A stretch of DNA of 64,000 nucleotides from Ifrita kowaldi (lineage: Eukaryota; Chordata; Aves; Passeriformes; Cinclosomatidae): contig VZRS01002425.1 of the NCBI GenBank assembly GCA_013398055.1, forward strand, positions 124,001 through 188,000. The letters run 5' to 3'. The position numbers and the translations under genes were made by a program. Shown piece after piece: positions 11,501 through 25,554 of this stretch. A model generated the notes under the pieces. That model ran no database searches, was not told the origin of the DNA, and was given only the letters and a program-made list of their open reading frames with translations. Position 1 is the stretch's first letter; every line of letters starts with the position of its first letter.

Positions 11501-14500
11501 CATTTTTAGGGCAGCACCCAGAGCATTTAATCCAAATGGGATCTCTGAGCCATCATCAGAATAGAAAATGTTGAGTAATGGCTGTTCCCATTCACATTGC
11601 TGTTTTTCTTTCGTAGTTTTGTTGTGTTGTTTGGTTGGTTTTTTTTTTCTTTACATTACTTTCAGTTGAAAAGGGCCTTGATTGTTTTTGTTGCTCAGGT
11701 TATATTATTGTTGTATGCTGGAGGTTTGCAGTGATGCATAGCAATGGACTTTATTGTACATTACAGAATTATGTGCCATAGCATTGAGATCATATTATTT
11801 GTTCAGGGCATTTTGTAAGATGCTGACTTAACGTCATTTAAACAGTGCTTATGTGGGTTGTGAATTAAATTGTCCTTGCATTTATATTAGTATTGCCTCT
11901 AACTGAAAACTTTATTTTCAGAATGAAGAGGAAGTATTAAAGCTGCTTTTCCCACTAAGTTGTTTACTATTACATGTAATTAATAGCTATGTTAAGTATT
12001 CTAGTTAAAAATGCTTTCCTGCCTTTTTTTTTTTTCCCCCCAGTCTTCTACCCGTTATTATTAAAAATGTGGTTTGGTTAGGATGATTTTCGCTGAGGTT
12101 TCAGTTATAGTGCCCTACTGACTTTTTTCATGGCTGAAATTGAGCTCAATACCTATATTCCAAGGTACAGCATAGATATTTCTTAGAAGTATCATTCTCT
12201 ATAAAAATGTATTATTTTCTTGGATATTTTGCAATCTGCTGGCTTAATAGCAAGTTACAGAATTATTGCCTCTCTGTTCCAAATTGAAAGAAACCCTTGT
12301 TAAAAACAGTGAAACATAAATGGGCAGTTATACCTCTTGGCAGTACTGCAAACTTGAAAACTTTGGATCCAAATATTTCTTTCAAAGTTGTACAGTTTTT
12401 AGTACCAGCTACTGCCATTTTACAGAACCAGATAGGGAGACCAGAAGAGTATTTGTAAAGAAGGAAACCTTAAAATGGCAAGTGAAGGGAAAATGTTTAG
12501 CTTTGATGTTAATTAAGCATTTCAAAATTTGTGTCTGTAATATAAAGATACGAAATTGCCCTCCATACCCCTTATTTTCCTGCCACACCATTTAGTATTA
12601 TCCCTTTGGGATTGAAAAGCTGGTGAGAACCAATGAGGGAAAACAACATCAGCAAACTCATCAGGTTGTACATTCTCATCAGGAGACAGAGAGCTGTCCT
12701 AGCTCTGGACTTCATGGCTCCAGTGGGAGGGTCTCCCTCCTTGTCTAGGGGAGATTGTTCCACAGCGTGATGCTCAGATGATGCAAACCCAGATGTATCA
12801 TGGTTTGCTGTTTGTGGAGGGTAGCTTCAAAGCAATTCTTTGTTGGGATGGAAACTAGGGAAGGAAACTGGCTCTCAGAAGTACTCCCTGAGACAGGGCT
12901 CCTCGGGGCTCCTCTGTTACTGAAGCAGCTTATGGGGTGTGCTGTGTTCGGGTTGACAACATCCATCGCCCCTCGCTGAATGACTGGTGCAGGACTATGA
13001 GAGGAGTTCCTGTCACAGCTGAGCTTAAAGTACACACACTCTCAGGGTCTGGAAAATGATAGGAAAACAGACAACCAACCAGACAACAACCCTACAACTC
13101 AACAATTTATAGCATGTTCATTTCTGTAATAAATGAAGTGAAATGGAGTCAAGCAAGCAAGAGAATAACACATTTTTTTCACGTAAAATTCATTAGAGCA
13201 GACAAGAACATGGGAGAAATAAACCACATCCGTGTATAAATATAATGGGATTCTTTTTTTCATGTAGTACAAAATAATATTATTAATGAAAGATATTTCA
13301 CTGTCAGCTTAGGAAAGGCAGTTTGTGTAAGTAGAGTTACTTTGACAGCTAAATGTGATTAAATAAGCAAAACTGAAGTAGGAGAAAGTGTATCCAGTTC
13401 GAATACAGTGTTTTAAAATTCCTGCCATATTTTTTCTAATATCTTCATGGAAATCAAAATGAAACTTCGAGGCACTTGAGTCTTTTCATTCCTGACAATT
13501 TCAACTGCTGGCAGCTAGTGCCTGTTTTCTTGGCCTGTAGATTGGAGAAATGTTAAAGAAAAGAAGTAGCAAAATTAGGTGGTTGGATTACTTATTTCTT
13601 AAAACTAACATGGCCTCAATTTTAAGACTGTTTTCACCCTATAGAGAGTCTAGTTTTTTGAATCATTCTGTACAAAGCTAAGCTACGATGAAAGGCATAC
13701 TATAACATGTATATTTATGTAATATGTAATGCCTCTGAATCAAAAAAAGTAAAATTTTGCAAGCCATATCCTATTTTTCATTCTTTTTTATTTTCTGAGT
13801 ATTTTATGTAAGTAAAAATACAATTAAAATATAAAACATGTAATGTGACTCACATCCTATATAACATTGTGATATCCTAATAGAATGCACTTGAAAATCT
13901 CGTTACTTTTCATTATTTTGTTTCATGTTAAAAATGGAAAAGTGTATTCAACATGTGTCTAATCATAAACAACACTACTCCATTCTGCAAAAGAAGCAAA
14001 CTCTTTGCTTTTAGTTGGCTGACATACTGTAAATCCATAGTGCTGCCAGTTTTGTTGGTGTAAACAGGTTTGAAGGACAATGACGTTTGCAGGTTACAGA
14101 AGTGGCCTCATCATTGCTTAACTCATTTTTATGTCATATATACGGGCACGCTATATAAAATAGTAGTATTAGTTTCCGTCTCGATAATGCAATACTTACT
14201 GTGATCATCTAATTGAAAGAATCATTCTTTAATGCCAGAAAGCTGTCAGCTATGCCTAACGAGGAACATAGAAAGTCACAGTGGACATTTGGAAAATTCA
14301 GTAGCAAAATAATTGGTGCAAAATCGCAGTTCAGCAAAGCTCTAATGACCATGTGCATAATCTCTTGAAATGTCTATTATGCCCACTTTATGTTCAGCAC
14401 TTTGGCTTTTCAGATTTATTGAGAGTCAGATGTGAGAACAGGCTGCGCAGTTCATGCCAAATGGTTTTCTTTAAATGACAGCCCACCTCTGGTCAGTGGC

Positions 14501-15026
14501 AGGGGCGAACAGAGTGAAGCACCATGTGCAAGTGCAGGGTGGGACGTGCTGCTCAGGCACACACAGACCATGAGCTGAGCACTGTCAATCCCTGGCAGTG
14601 ACGTCAGCTTTATTTTGGAGCAGCCAGGAGGTTTTTCTGCACAGGCAGCAGTGGGCATCTCATTTGGATTCATGGGGAAGCTGGCCCAAGAAAGCTCTCA
14701 GGCAGGAAGGATTCAGTTAGAGGAGGAGGAAAAAGTGACCAAGGAAACCTGGGCAGGCACTTGGTGGTCCTGTAGTGAACAGTGCAAATTAATTACATAG
14801 TTGTATCTGTGTGTGCATTTTAAGTATACTTTGATGAAGTACTTAGAGAGAATTTGATTCTGATACTAACATTAAATTTAAAAATTGTATGCTTCAATTG
14901 TAAGATTTACTAGAGTTTCTCATTCTTCATTGTACCCCATTGTATGTGCCTTAATGTTATTGCTGCACTACCATCCACTTTAATCTTTACTTCAAATTGA
15001 TGGGAAATTGCACAGTAGAAAGAAAT

Positions 15027-15060
<34 letters not shown>
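15027..15060. repeat. (TA)8(TG)9 compound microsatellite
   Basis: TA units at 15027-15042 pass directly into TG units at 15043-15060. This is a likely polymorphic marker. Confidence 0.95.
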
Positions 15061-15061
<1 letters not shown>

Positions 15062-15619
15062 ATTCTTTATTTTTCTAAAATACAAATAGAGGAGGAAATA
15101 AAAATACAGATATTTTGAAAAATGCAAAACAGATCTGTATGTTTGGCCTTTATTTTTCTCCTAACAAAAGCATTTCATATTTAAGCAGTTCACATGTCAG
15201 TAAAAATGATCAAGTAACTTAGCAGCACTCTGGCAAGGCATTGCTTCTACAAAAAAATATACAGCAACTATCTCATACATTTCGTGAAGCTCCAAAAACT
15301 CTCTGGCTGACTGTCCTGGTAGGTAACAGAGATTGTAAATGTTCGAAGAAATCAGTGAAGCTTCAGCATATGTTTAATGCTGAAGTGCTAACCCAAAGAA
15401 GGATGATGTTAGGACTGACCATAACAACTCTGTGTCAGATCACACTTCCCTGCTCTAGAGGGGGACTTGCTCCGGCTCTGTCTCTGTAATCATATTACAT
15501 GGCCATTTTAATGACCTGATTAAACTCTTACAATGAGTTCTGCTCCCATTACTAGCATCTGAAGGCTCTTTCCAGCTAAAAATAATCTCTGGTAGTTAGA
15601 AATTTAGTCCTTCAGTTTC

Positions 15620-15668
15620 ATTTTTATTCCTTTTTTTTTTCTTTTCTTTTTTTTAATTTTTTTTTAAT
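15620..15668. repeat. T-rich low-complexity tract
   Basis: Long T runs broken by single C or AA pairs, ending TTTTTAATAG. It looks like a pyrimidine tract plus AG acceptor, but no exon follows. Confidence 0.85.
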
Positions 15669-16219
15669 AGAGAACATATATCCCTTCTAAATCTACTAGG
15701 CAAAAAGCACAAGCTATTTTAAATGTCTCTCCTGAAAGATACTCCCGGTACTTCTGAGCATGCTAGTAATTTGTCTTTGTAGCTATTCCATCGTGAATCC
15801 TAAGCTCATCCATGCTGCATTGGCTGCAGTAGTTGTTTTTAATGAAAGATTTTTGATCAATATGTCTCATTCTGCAACAAGCAAAATTCATTATAAATAC
15901 TGCAATGAACAACTCACTTCATTTATTACTTGGCTTAGAAACATGAAGCCAGATTATACCAACATTTACACAGAACATTTTCCAAGGATATAAGTAAATG
16001 ACTTAGTACTTTTGCCAGGAAAATTACAAAAGAGAATCTAAATAAAAATGTTTATTTTTCAATGCAGTATAATTTACATAGAGCACAGCAATAGATAGTT
16101 AGAAATTCAGAATTAAATATGAAATATTATATTAAATAATGCATAATGGTGGGAATTTCAGTGTTTCTAAACTATAAATTTATGAATGCAATATATCTAG
16201 TAAAATAATGTGTATGGTT

Positions 16220-16415
16220 TTTTACTTTTATATTTTCTGAGACCACGTGTTGTTTTACTGTTGTGTTGTGTTAATTTTGTAGATGTGCTTTCAGAGATGC
16301 AATGTCTATGAAAATAGACATTTTACTTTTATATTTTCTGAGACCACGTGTTGTTTTACTGTTGTGTTGTGTTAATTTTGTAGATGTGCTTTCAGAGATG
16401 CAATGTCTATGAAAA
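16220..16415 (+). repeat. 95-bp direct repeat, two identical copies
   Basis: Copies at 16220-16314 and 16321-16415 are identical by eye over 95 bases and are separated by TAGACA (offset 101). Each contains a CACGTG E-box (16244-16249 and 16345-16350) and a GTTGTGTTGTG stretch. The identity implies a recent event or an assembly effect. Confidence 0.95.
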
Positions 16416-16682
16416 GAGGGATTTGGCTGAGAAGAAAAGTGTACTCATCTTATCTATATAAGCCTAGCAAAGCATTGCATAAGTCCTTTTAGTCCTGAAA
16501 TAGTGTATGCAGATGCTTTCAGGGACTGGCCAGGAAAAAATTAATACATTAAGCACTGTGATCCTGAGCCCTGGGGCTCCTGTGTTGGTGAATAATGCAG
16601 AGGATAACAGCACATTTTGCTTCTGGCCTTTGTAATTTCTCTCTGTTGCCTCTGTATTTAGATCTTTTTCATTTACAAGGGG

Positions 16683-16722
16683 TTTTTTTGTTTGTTTGTT
16701 TGTTTTTGTTTTTGTTTTTTTT
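16683..16722. repeat. T-rich (TTTG)n low-complexity tract
   Basis: Seven T and a G are followed by TTTG units and then TTTTTG units, ending in eight T. Confidence 0.9.
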
Positions 16723-19700
16723 CATTTAATTAAACCTTTAGCACAAGTGGCATTTTCAAAATAAGAACATTTCAAGCTGTGGTAGAACCTGGAATGCAAC
16801 TCTTTTATTATTCACGATCTTAAATGTTGTTACTAATTCATATTCACTTCACAACCACAGAGAAGCCATTGTAAATTGCCTGGATGGTTCTAATGGAGCC
16901 ACTTTCCTTTCGCTCCTTAATCTCACTCTCTCTTAAATTGGTAGTGACAGTGTAAGTCCATTTTCAGAGCATGTGCTTTTAAGGAAGATATCACGGTTGA
17001 TTTTTTGAAAAGTAGTCATCCAGTCACAGTATGGGGATTGAGTGCCTTTAATTCAGGATTTATATAATTAATTGAGAAGGCAGGACAGGCCTCCAAAGGA
17101 AAACTAAGATAACCTAATGTGTTCTGTATTTTTGTGTTCTCAGTGCAGGAATGATTGTGGTACTGTGCCTAAAGCCAAGCAGATGGTGGGCACACAAGTG
17201 TCTGAATTTATGTGAGAGGTGGAGTTTCACAGCTGATACTTTTATCCAGTTGAAATTTAGGAGTTGCACTATCTTTGGAGGGATCAACCCCTGAATGAAA
17301 AGAGTAGTTGCCTCTGGGAAGTATGGATGTGATTTGACTTTGACAGACAACCTTGTAGCTGTGTTTCATAGAAGAGTCATGTACCCGTGAATTGGAAGAT
17401 GGACACACTTGAGGAGCTTTGCAAAGTAAAGAGGAAAAGGACTTTTTCCACTTATTTTGAGTCATTCTGAAAGAAGGGATGCTCTAATCGTGCCATGAGA
17501 GAGACAAAATATGAGACAGCAAGACTAATTGTGGCTCTGGGGTTTATTTTTCCTTTTTTTCCTGAAAGGAGGATGCCAGCTCTGCTCAGTTAGTGGAAAT
17601 GAACTGTGAATGGAAGACATCAGCTCTGTGCTGAGCTTGAGATAATGCACCCGCCTTCCAGCAGACAGAATTAGTGTTCTGCTGTTACTGTTGCAGCTAT
17701 GCAGCACCTGGCTTTCAGCTGCTGTATATGAGTTCATCCTGGACTGAGGGTGCAGCACACCATCTGAACATGTTCTCCTCAGCCAAGTGACTGCTGGGAG
17801 GATGAGTTATGCCTTCTGATCACTCTGAGAAGAAGTTTCTGTCTGTTCCTAGTTATTTCAGGTGCCTTCAGCAACCAGCTGGTGCAACCGAGTTTGTTCT
17901 TGAGACCTTTGGCATTCAGCATAGCTCATCGTGTCCTTCCTTGCCTTTTATTTTCAAGTAGTGACAAAACTAATGAAACATGAGCTTAAAACATGACTTT
18001 TCAGATGAAAAGCACAAAGGCAAATGAACAGGTATAGCTGTCCAACATACTTACAGGTTTAAGAAGATCCATGGCATCATATTCCATGGATTGTGCTGGA
18101 CTACAAAGGGCAGGAAAGCGTATTCAAATAGAAAATAATTCTTAAAATCTTTTAGGCTTTCTAAAGTCATAACTTTGAAGTCAGGCCGTGACTCTTTTTC
18201 AATATTCTATTGCTGTTTCTTTGTCTTTCAATGTCTAGCCTTGCACCAACAAGGAGAACTCTCCTAGTGCTTCCAGAACTTCTTACACATTCTCTGTGGC
18301 TGGGTAATGTCCTTTCTGTGTCTTCTAGAGGAAGAAATAAGTAGCATTTCTCCAGTTTGTTCACAGAAAATACCTGCCACATGCCCTTTACCTGAACATG
18401 ATAGGAAATAACAGGCAGTTTTCTTGTTCAGGAACTCAAGCTTTCATTTAAAAATCCTAACTCCAAATAAGACCTTTTTTCTTGGCTTCCTCCTGTGAAG
18501 ACTTTCACATGAACTCCTATGTCTCTTGCCTCTGTTTTTCTTTTGTTGGGAGGCAAAAAGACCCCTAGGTGCAGCCAAATGGGTACTGGGTCCTACATTA
18601 TCTTCCAGCTTGCAGGTAAAAATACGACACTGGATTGTTTCATTTTTCCATTCAGGAGTCTTGTATGCCTGCTGGTTTTAACCTCTCATAAGGCAATGTG
18701 GTAGTGACATGTTTTTTTCATGTAGCCCAAATGAGTGGTGTCCAGCATGGCCACCAGAACTGATAGCCACTGGTGAAAGATACAGGCACTGGCAGATGTA
18801 ACCTGTCTCCAGCACAGACTGTGTTTTGTTGAACAACTCTCGTAGCTGTCCCACCAAGTTTGGTTCACAGAACTGCTGGTGGCACATGGATGTCAGCGCT
18901 TGGGTCTCCAGCTCGCTCCCAAGGCTGCCCCAGAGGCTGTGCCAGGCTGTTCCTGTGGACACCAAGCAGCCTGCACAAAACCAGACAGCAGTCAGCAAAA
19001 CAAACTGCACAACCTTCTGGCCATCCCTGAACAATGTCTCATGGTTTTCAGTTTGTCAGAAACCAGACCTTATCAGGCAACAGTGAAGTAGCTGCAGCTA
19101 TCTCCTCAAAAGCCAAAAAAAGATGTGAGAAAATCTGGTGCTGTGCTCTAAAACACCATTATCCATTATACAGAGCACAGTCACATCCCTTTCCTAATCC
19201 ACTAGGATCAGAAAATCAGCAATTAAGATCTTAAAGGCCTTCAGTTTGCCTACACAAACCTAAGTAAACAAGGTAACAAAAAAGAGCAATATATTATTTT
19301 CTGCCTTTGTTACTGCATTTTATGTACCCTTTCCTTCTAGACCTCTAACTCTTTTTCCCCTGAAAATGAAAGCTGAAATTCTGTGAACAGGGAACAGAAG
19401 GATTCTGTTTTCAAGTCACCTGTTTCTTTATGAACACACTTGGGAAACACATAAAAAGATTCCCCCAAGATTATGTTTGCAGATATGTTCTACCCATCTG
19501 GGTAGAAGAAAATGAATGGAAATAAGAGAAGTAAAATACAAAGCAGTCTACTGAAAATGGGCAAGAAAAGAATCCCCATCTATTTAGATGAGCATTGTAA
19601 TGAGCTATACTGGAGACAGTAAAAGAGACTGATGTGCTTAAACCATTTGTCAGTCGTGCTGACCAAAAGTGTTGCAAACTTAGAGGATGCAGATTTTCGA

Positions 19701-22700
19701 ATGTGAAACCAGAATGGTTTGATTTTTCAGTGCAGACCAAGTCTGAATTAAAACACCTGCATGCTGTGCTTAGATTCAGAAAGTGATAGAGACAGTGGGT
19801 GGCTCAAAAGATACAGCATGAGTTGATTACAAAACTAGTCATCAGTCACAGGCCTCATGGGCTGGCAAATGTGATGATTTATTTCGTCTTGGACTTTGTG
19901 CACTGATCCTTTGTGCTCTGGCCTGAAAATAAAAGGTTCTCAAAGCCATGCTTTTAGGTTTTTTAACAGCGTGTTTCATACTAGTGCGTTTCAAGGGAGG
20001 TGTTACAAAGCAAAGGAAAATCCTTCAGAGCTAAGATTAATGCATGGCACTTTGTAGCAATGCATCCGCCTAAGGTCTATGTTCACAAATTAAAATAAAA
20101 CTTAAAACAACCCATCGCATCAACACATACTCCAAAGGCTTTCTTTGGCTTTCAGGCAATCTCAGGAATGTAGTGTTGGACTGGCTGGATCTGGCAGGCA
20201 ACCTCTCCCCTCCACCCTGCTGGGACTCTTTCTAACACAGCCTCATGTTCTTCAATTTTTTTTCGCTAGAAACATGTTATGCAATAGCATGCGAAATATT
20301 GTGTAATAGCAATAATACTTGCTGGCTTTACATTAATTTCAGAAAATAGATATAGTCATAGCTTCTTTACTTCTTAAATATTTCCTTACTGTTATTATCA
20401 ATACAGCTTCAATAAGATAAGCAAGAAGAAAGCACACTGGACCTCCTGAAAGTTACAAATATTTCAGTCACATGTTCTGATCTAGGGAAAAGGACTCTGA
20501 ACTTCACAGGTAAAGCCACTGCATTTCTGCATTCCTGTCCATACTTGCATGATCTGAAAAACCAGCTTTTTCTGCTTTCTATGGGAAGGAAATTTGGCAA
20601 ACCTCAGTTTGTTAACCTCTCCTTTCTACTCATTGACCAGAGTGGGCAGTGGACTCTTGGGGACCCTGTGCCCCAGGCAGAGATGCTCAGTTGCCCTCAC
20701 GCCTCTCTCACCGGGTGCTGGTAGCACGGCCAGGCGACCCCAGCAGAGGCAGGCACTGGTGAATGCAGTCTGCCAAAACAGCATCAGCAGGGAATGGTTG
20801 ACAAGAGGATTTCTTTGCCGCTGAACATTTCTAGCATAGTAAAACCTCTGACAGAATGGGATTCAGAGGGATACTGGAGAGAAAAAAAAAATAGGCAGGC
20901 AAGCATCTTTCCTTCCTTGTTAGCCATTTTACGGATAAGTCCCTGGTGGGTGGAGGTCTCTTTGTGAGTATGAAGGAGGGATGTGCCAAGGAAGCACACG
21001 TGCAGTCTGGTGCCGGAGGAGGCATTGCAGCCCCTGGGACAGGGCACAAGGAACAAGGGAGGGACAGCAGAAGACTGGAGGCAAGTGAGCCAAGGGGTGA
21101 TAATCCCCATCATGGCCAGGGGTTGAGGAGCACGGTTAATGGAAATTTGTCATGCTCTGCTTACCAGAGAGGCATCTCAAGTGCTTTTTCCAGACCTCCT
21201 CCATGCATCTTAGGGGAGTGCAGTAATACAACGTGATGACCACTGTGACATTGTTCAGACTGCAGAGGAGCAGAACCTGTCCTTCCATGACAGATTTACT
21301 GATTGTGAAAGGATACAATTGGTAAATGACAGCTGAGAGAGGGTTAATTAATCAGCTGCTGTGATGCAGTAGCATTCCCACAGGTCCCTGGAGCCTGAGC
21401 ACCATGTGGCTTTTCTGCTGGGGAGCTCCATCACTGTCAAACCCCTCAGTAACTTACATAAAATGAAAATAGGACAAATGGAGTTTCTCCTAATTTCTCT
21501 CACTTTTTCTGAGTGAAATAAGAATTACACTGTGCTGCAGAAAAATAGGTATGAAGCTGGTAATAGTAACATCTCAGCCAGCATTTGCCTGATTGCTTAG
21601 GTTTCCACCTCTTTCTTTGCTCTCCATGTCACCAGCAGTGCAACATCTAGGTCAATTGTAAAATACTGAAATTTTCATTCAGCATGCCCAGTGAAAACAG
21701 GTAATGCTTAAAATATGTATTTGGAAGAGAAAATTGGTATATACAATGTTTCAGATTCATTCTGGATATGTTATCTTTTCCTGAGCAGTTAAAATGATGT
21801 CTGTAATCCATCAGTCAGTTTCCAAAGCACTGCCAGCAGTCTTTAAACTTGTCTAACATGGCTCTAGTACTTTGCATTTTTTTTCCTTCATCCTAATAAT
21901 TTTTATAAAAGAATCCAACTGATGCTACGTGCTTTCTTTTCACATTTTCATAGTTACCAATTGTGTTTTGATTTCTTCTTTATTAATACGATCTGGACAG
22001 ATCCATAAAGATACTTAGATCCATCAACTGGTTTATTCAACTGAACTCCCAAGTCATCTTGACCACCAGCCTCAGCTTCAGATGAGTCACCCTGTTTGTT
22101 CCTACTGAGAGCTCCATGTGATTAATTTAGGCTTAAATATCTGACTTGTGGACACCTAAGTCAAGGTAAATGAACCCCACTCAAGGGACACAAATAACTG
22201 TTCATCTGTCCTGTAATTATCTTTTCAAACTGGGACCTTTGTCTCAGATCCGGCACATTGGCAAAGGCCTGGGGTTGATCACAGCCTGGGGAGGGAGATT
22301 ATGATGTCTTTAAAGAACTTGAGTAATCTGATCTGTGCACACTTTGACTCAAAACCCTTAACATTTAGATGGAAAACATAGCAGAACAAGCTAAGTCTAC
22401 TAGAAGCTGAAGCTTTGCTGAGTTTCTGTAGTGCATGTATTCCTTATTTAGGAAATATTTTTTATTTTTTCCTTTTTCCAATTTAGGAGGGAAGGGAAGA
22501 AAAAACAAGAAATGTATTTTTTTCAGCATTTAATATCAGTCATAGCATTAGAGGATGTTCATACAATGATAAAAATATCCTAATCTTTTCTCCCAAATCT
22601 ATGGAGAAAGTCTGCCATAAACAGGGTTTTTGTTCAATTTTATTTTACGTTCATTTGTACTGGTTTTGAAAATGAGCACCAAGGGAGACCACAGGTGCTA

Positions 22701-23187
22701 AAGCAGTAAAAAACTGGAAAACAAATAAAATGCTTCATTTTCAGCCAGAGGCAGGTTACAATGTTTCCTGGGGAAAAGCGTTTAGTAGAAGGAAATTTGT
22801 GGTAAACTGATGGTGACATTAGGCAGAATTTACTATAATAGATTAATTGAATCTGCATATTTTGTCATTATCTGAGATATGGCTACTATGTAATGAAAAT
22901 TTTGCAACACTCAAACCCTATGCACAAGGTTATTTCTTCTTGCATAAATCTGAGCACATAAAGGGGGTTGGAGGAGTGCTTTGAATTGCCAAGGATGATC
23001 TGGATGATAAAACTTAAGTGCAAAATGAATATTAATTTTTAGTGCAGTAAAATTAGCTGACTCTGAAGACTACAGGTACTTAACCTTTTCTGGAGTACAA
23101 TTATCTGTTTTAAACTGAGTTTTAAAATTATTTTACTCTTTCAATTTAATGTATGTTTGGAGTTTTGGTGATAGTCCATTCTGGTTT

Positions 23188-23243
23188 GGATGCTGTGTGA
23201 ATGCTCATGGGAGATGGATGCTGTTCGAGTGCTCATGGGAGGT
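23188..23243. repeat. Two-copy 28-bp imperfect tandem repeat
   Basis: GGATGCTGTGTGAATGCTC... at 23188-23215 is followed by GGATGCTGTTCGAGTGCTC... at 23216-23243. Both share the CATGGGAG end, with about four mismatches. Confidence 0.85.
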
Positions 23244-24092
23244 GGGGAGTTCTGGGTAGAGGATCCGGAGCAGTGTGCTGTGAGCTTTTAGAGGGAATGC
23301 CGTGGCTGCTCTTAGTCACTGACATCTTGGCATGGCCAGTTTAGTACCAGTGACATCTTCAGCTCAGGGTGAGCTCCTCTGAAGTGAGTGCATACCTTGT
23401 GTTTTCTTTGGGGCACTAGAAAGAGCAGTGTGAAATTCTGAACGTTGGACTTCTGGAAGAAAGCCCTTGCCATCCTTCAGGCTACTTTCTTTCTGATTCT
23501 GGGTTTTGTGTGTCTCTTGCAAAGGAGTCAGTCTGCCTTCCAGTGAGGATGTATCTTTGTTAGGTAAACAGTGTGTTCTGAAAATTTGCAGTGAGGAACA
23601 CTGAAGTTTCCATTGGGTCCCAGACTAAGTTACCCCAGCCAAAAGCTACCATCATCACCTCAGCCAAGTTATCTCAAAATAAACAAACTTGACAGAACTC
23701 ATTTTGACTTCCTTTACTTTTCCTTTACAAGTGATAACTTCTTAAAGTACTCTCTCATGATACAAAGTTCAGGTCAGGTCCAGACTGCACTGCCAGGGAG
23801 CTGCTGTTACCTGAATTGTACGTGGTCTGAGTACTCTGCACATTCCATGAAAATGAGCCTTTAGTAAATTTCTATTAGAATAGCTATAATCACTAGTCAT
23901 TAAAAAATCATATCAGATTCATTTACGGCTTATAATGGACTAATATCCTTACAGATTTCCCTCATGAGAAGTTTAGAAAATGTGTTCTTCGTCTTTGCAG
24001 AGCAAATCCCCATCATAGCTGAGATGACCAAGAATCTATTTGCAAGCTATTTCATTTGCAGTCAGGAAATTGGTCAGACACAAAGTCATGAT

Positions 24093-24572
24093 GGTTCCCC
24101 AGCACAGGAAGGACCAGTCCAGAGGAGGACTGCTGAGTTGTTTAGAGGGATGAAGCACTTCTCCTATGAAGAAGAGCTGAAAGAATTGGGATTGTTCAGC
24201 CTGGAAAAGAAGCTTAGGGTTGATGTAATTGTGGCCTTCCAGTACCTGAAGGGAGGCTACAAGAAAGCTGGAGAGGGACTTTTTGCAAGAGCATATAGTG
24301 ACAGGGTAAGGGAGAATGGAAAGTAGTAGGTTTAGATTAGATATTAGGAAAAAATTCTTTACTGCAAGGGTTGTGTGGCACTGGAGCAGGTTGCCCCGAG
24401 AAGTTGTGAATGCCCCATCCCTGAAAGTGTTCAAAGCCAATTTGGATGGAGCTCTGAGCAACCTGGTCTAATGGAAGGTATCCCTACCCATGGCAGCATT
24501 GTTGGAATGAGGTGATCTTTAAGGTCCCTTCCAACTCAAACCGTTCCATGATTCATTCTATGATTTTATGAT
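24093..24572 (+). mobile_element. CR1 LINE, 5'-truncated 3' end
   Basis: It begins in the ORF2 C-terminal region (GGTTCCCCAGCACAGGAAGGACC, then GTCCAGAGGAGGACTGCTGAG). It continues with 'TTGTTCAGCCTGGAAAAGAA', 'CCAGTACCTGAAGGGAGGCT', 'AGATATTAGGAAAAAATTCT' and 'GAGCAACCTGGTCTAATGGA', and ends ATTCATTCTATGATTTTATGA. Two ORFs (23964-24326 + and 24036-24461 -) lie mostly within it and are repeat by-products. Confidence 0.94.
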
Positions 24573-25554
24573 ATATGTAATATTGTTATAACATATTCAT
24601 CATCCGTCAACTATTTCTGACATTTTTGTGAGAAATCATCCAAGAACTTGCAGTCTCATTAATATCTATTTGTCTAAATGAATATAATGTGAATAATTAG
24701 ATTTTCTAGATGGTAGAGGAACAAGTAATTTTGCCATTGAAAAGTGTGTTTGTATTTTTTATCATTATACAAAACCTAACTCTACAAGAAAAGAAGAAGT
24801 GAAACCTGCAAAATCATGTGTGACTATCACATGGGAGAGGGAGTGCATCATTTGCAAGACATTAAAATTCTGGCTCAGAAAAAGGATATGATATGTTTGT
24901 GGATAAGAGTGGCACACTGGTTGATTTTTCAGTTATTTGATTTATCTTTAGTTTGAAATACTTTTTCAGAAGATAATGTATTTTTTAAGTCAGCTCAGGT
25001 ATTGAAACATTTTCATCTGTGTAAATGCCATTAGAGTACAGTGTTTGCCAATTATTTATGAACTTCCTTTCCCTCTTCCACTCCCCAGAGTTCCGTTTGT
25101 CTCTGCCATTGTGGCTTCCCTCCACTGATGTGGTTTCCACATCACTGCATGAGAATCAAGGGGATACAAGAAAATAGTGGTCTCTTATAAATTTGTGGTA
25201 GGATACTCAAATCCATTTACTGCTTTTGTTTGCAATGTTGAGGTTAATCAAGGGACAACCTTAAGGAAATAATTATTGACAATCAGCCAGAAAAATGAAC
25301 TTTATAATACAGTTTATCAGACAGGTCTTTAAACTGCTGGAAGCCAAACCATCTCCATTACTCTGCCTGGGCCAACATGGCAATCAGGGAGAAGTCACTT
25401 CCCTCGTATCCACTGTTTAGGGAAGTACATTTTCTGTATCACAGGTTCCATTGCATTTCAAGGTGCAAAATATTAACATGGATTCCTGCACAATGGTGGA
25501 GACTTGCTAGAAAAAGCAATGAGGAGTTAAATGGGATCATCAGTTTGAGCTTTT

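Larger units (their letters stand above)
8585..16219. other. Intronic spacer, simple repeats only
   Basis: No exon or RNA gene seen. It contains a TA/TG dinucleotide repeat (15027-15060) and a T-rich tract (15620-15668). ORFs at 9621-9983 and 10707-11141 (up to 144 codons) show no known domain and were not called. Slightly GC-richer patches at about 10180-10360, 12660-13030 and 14480-14800 are unexplained. Confidence 0.55.
16416..24092. other. Intronic spacer with low-complexity and one short tandem repeat
   Basis: No exon, RNA gene or recognised transposon. A T/GTTT-rich tract lies at 16683-16722 and a two-copy 28-bp repeat at 23188-23243. A GC-richer stretch lies at about 20640-20780 and 20940-21100. 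ORFs at 18678-19034, 20784-21113 and 20946-21236 overlap on opposite strands and look fortuitous. Confidence 0.55.

Noticed and set aside
13381..13420. AGTTCGAATA resembling a tRNA T-loop (B box)
   Set aside because: No A box, no acceptor stem pairing and no anticodon arm upstream.
15620..15680. Pyrimidine tract plus AG resembling a splice acceptor
   Set aside because: No open reading frame with a donor follows and it does not encode any KHDRBS2 segment. It is low-complexity sequence.
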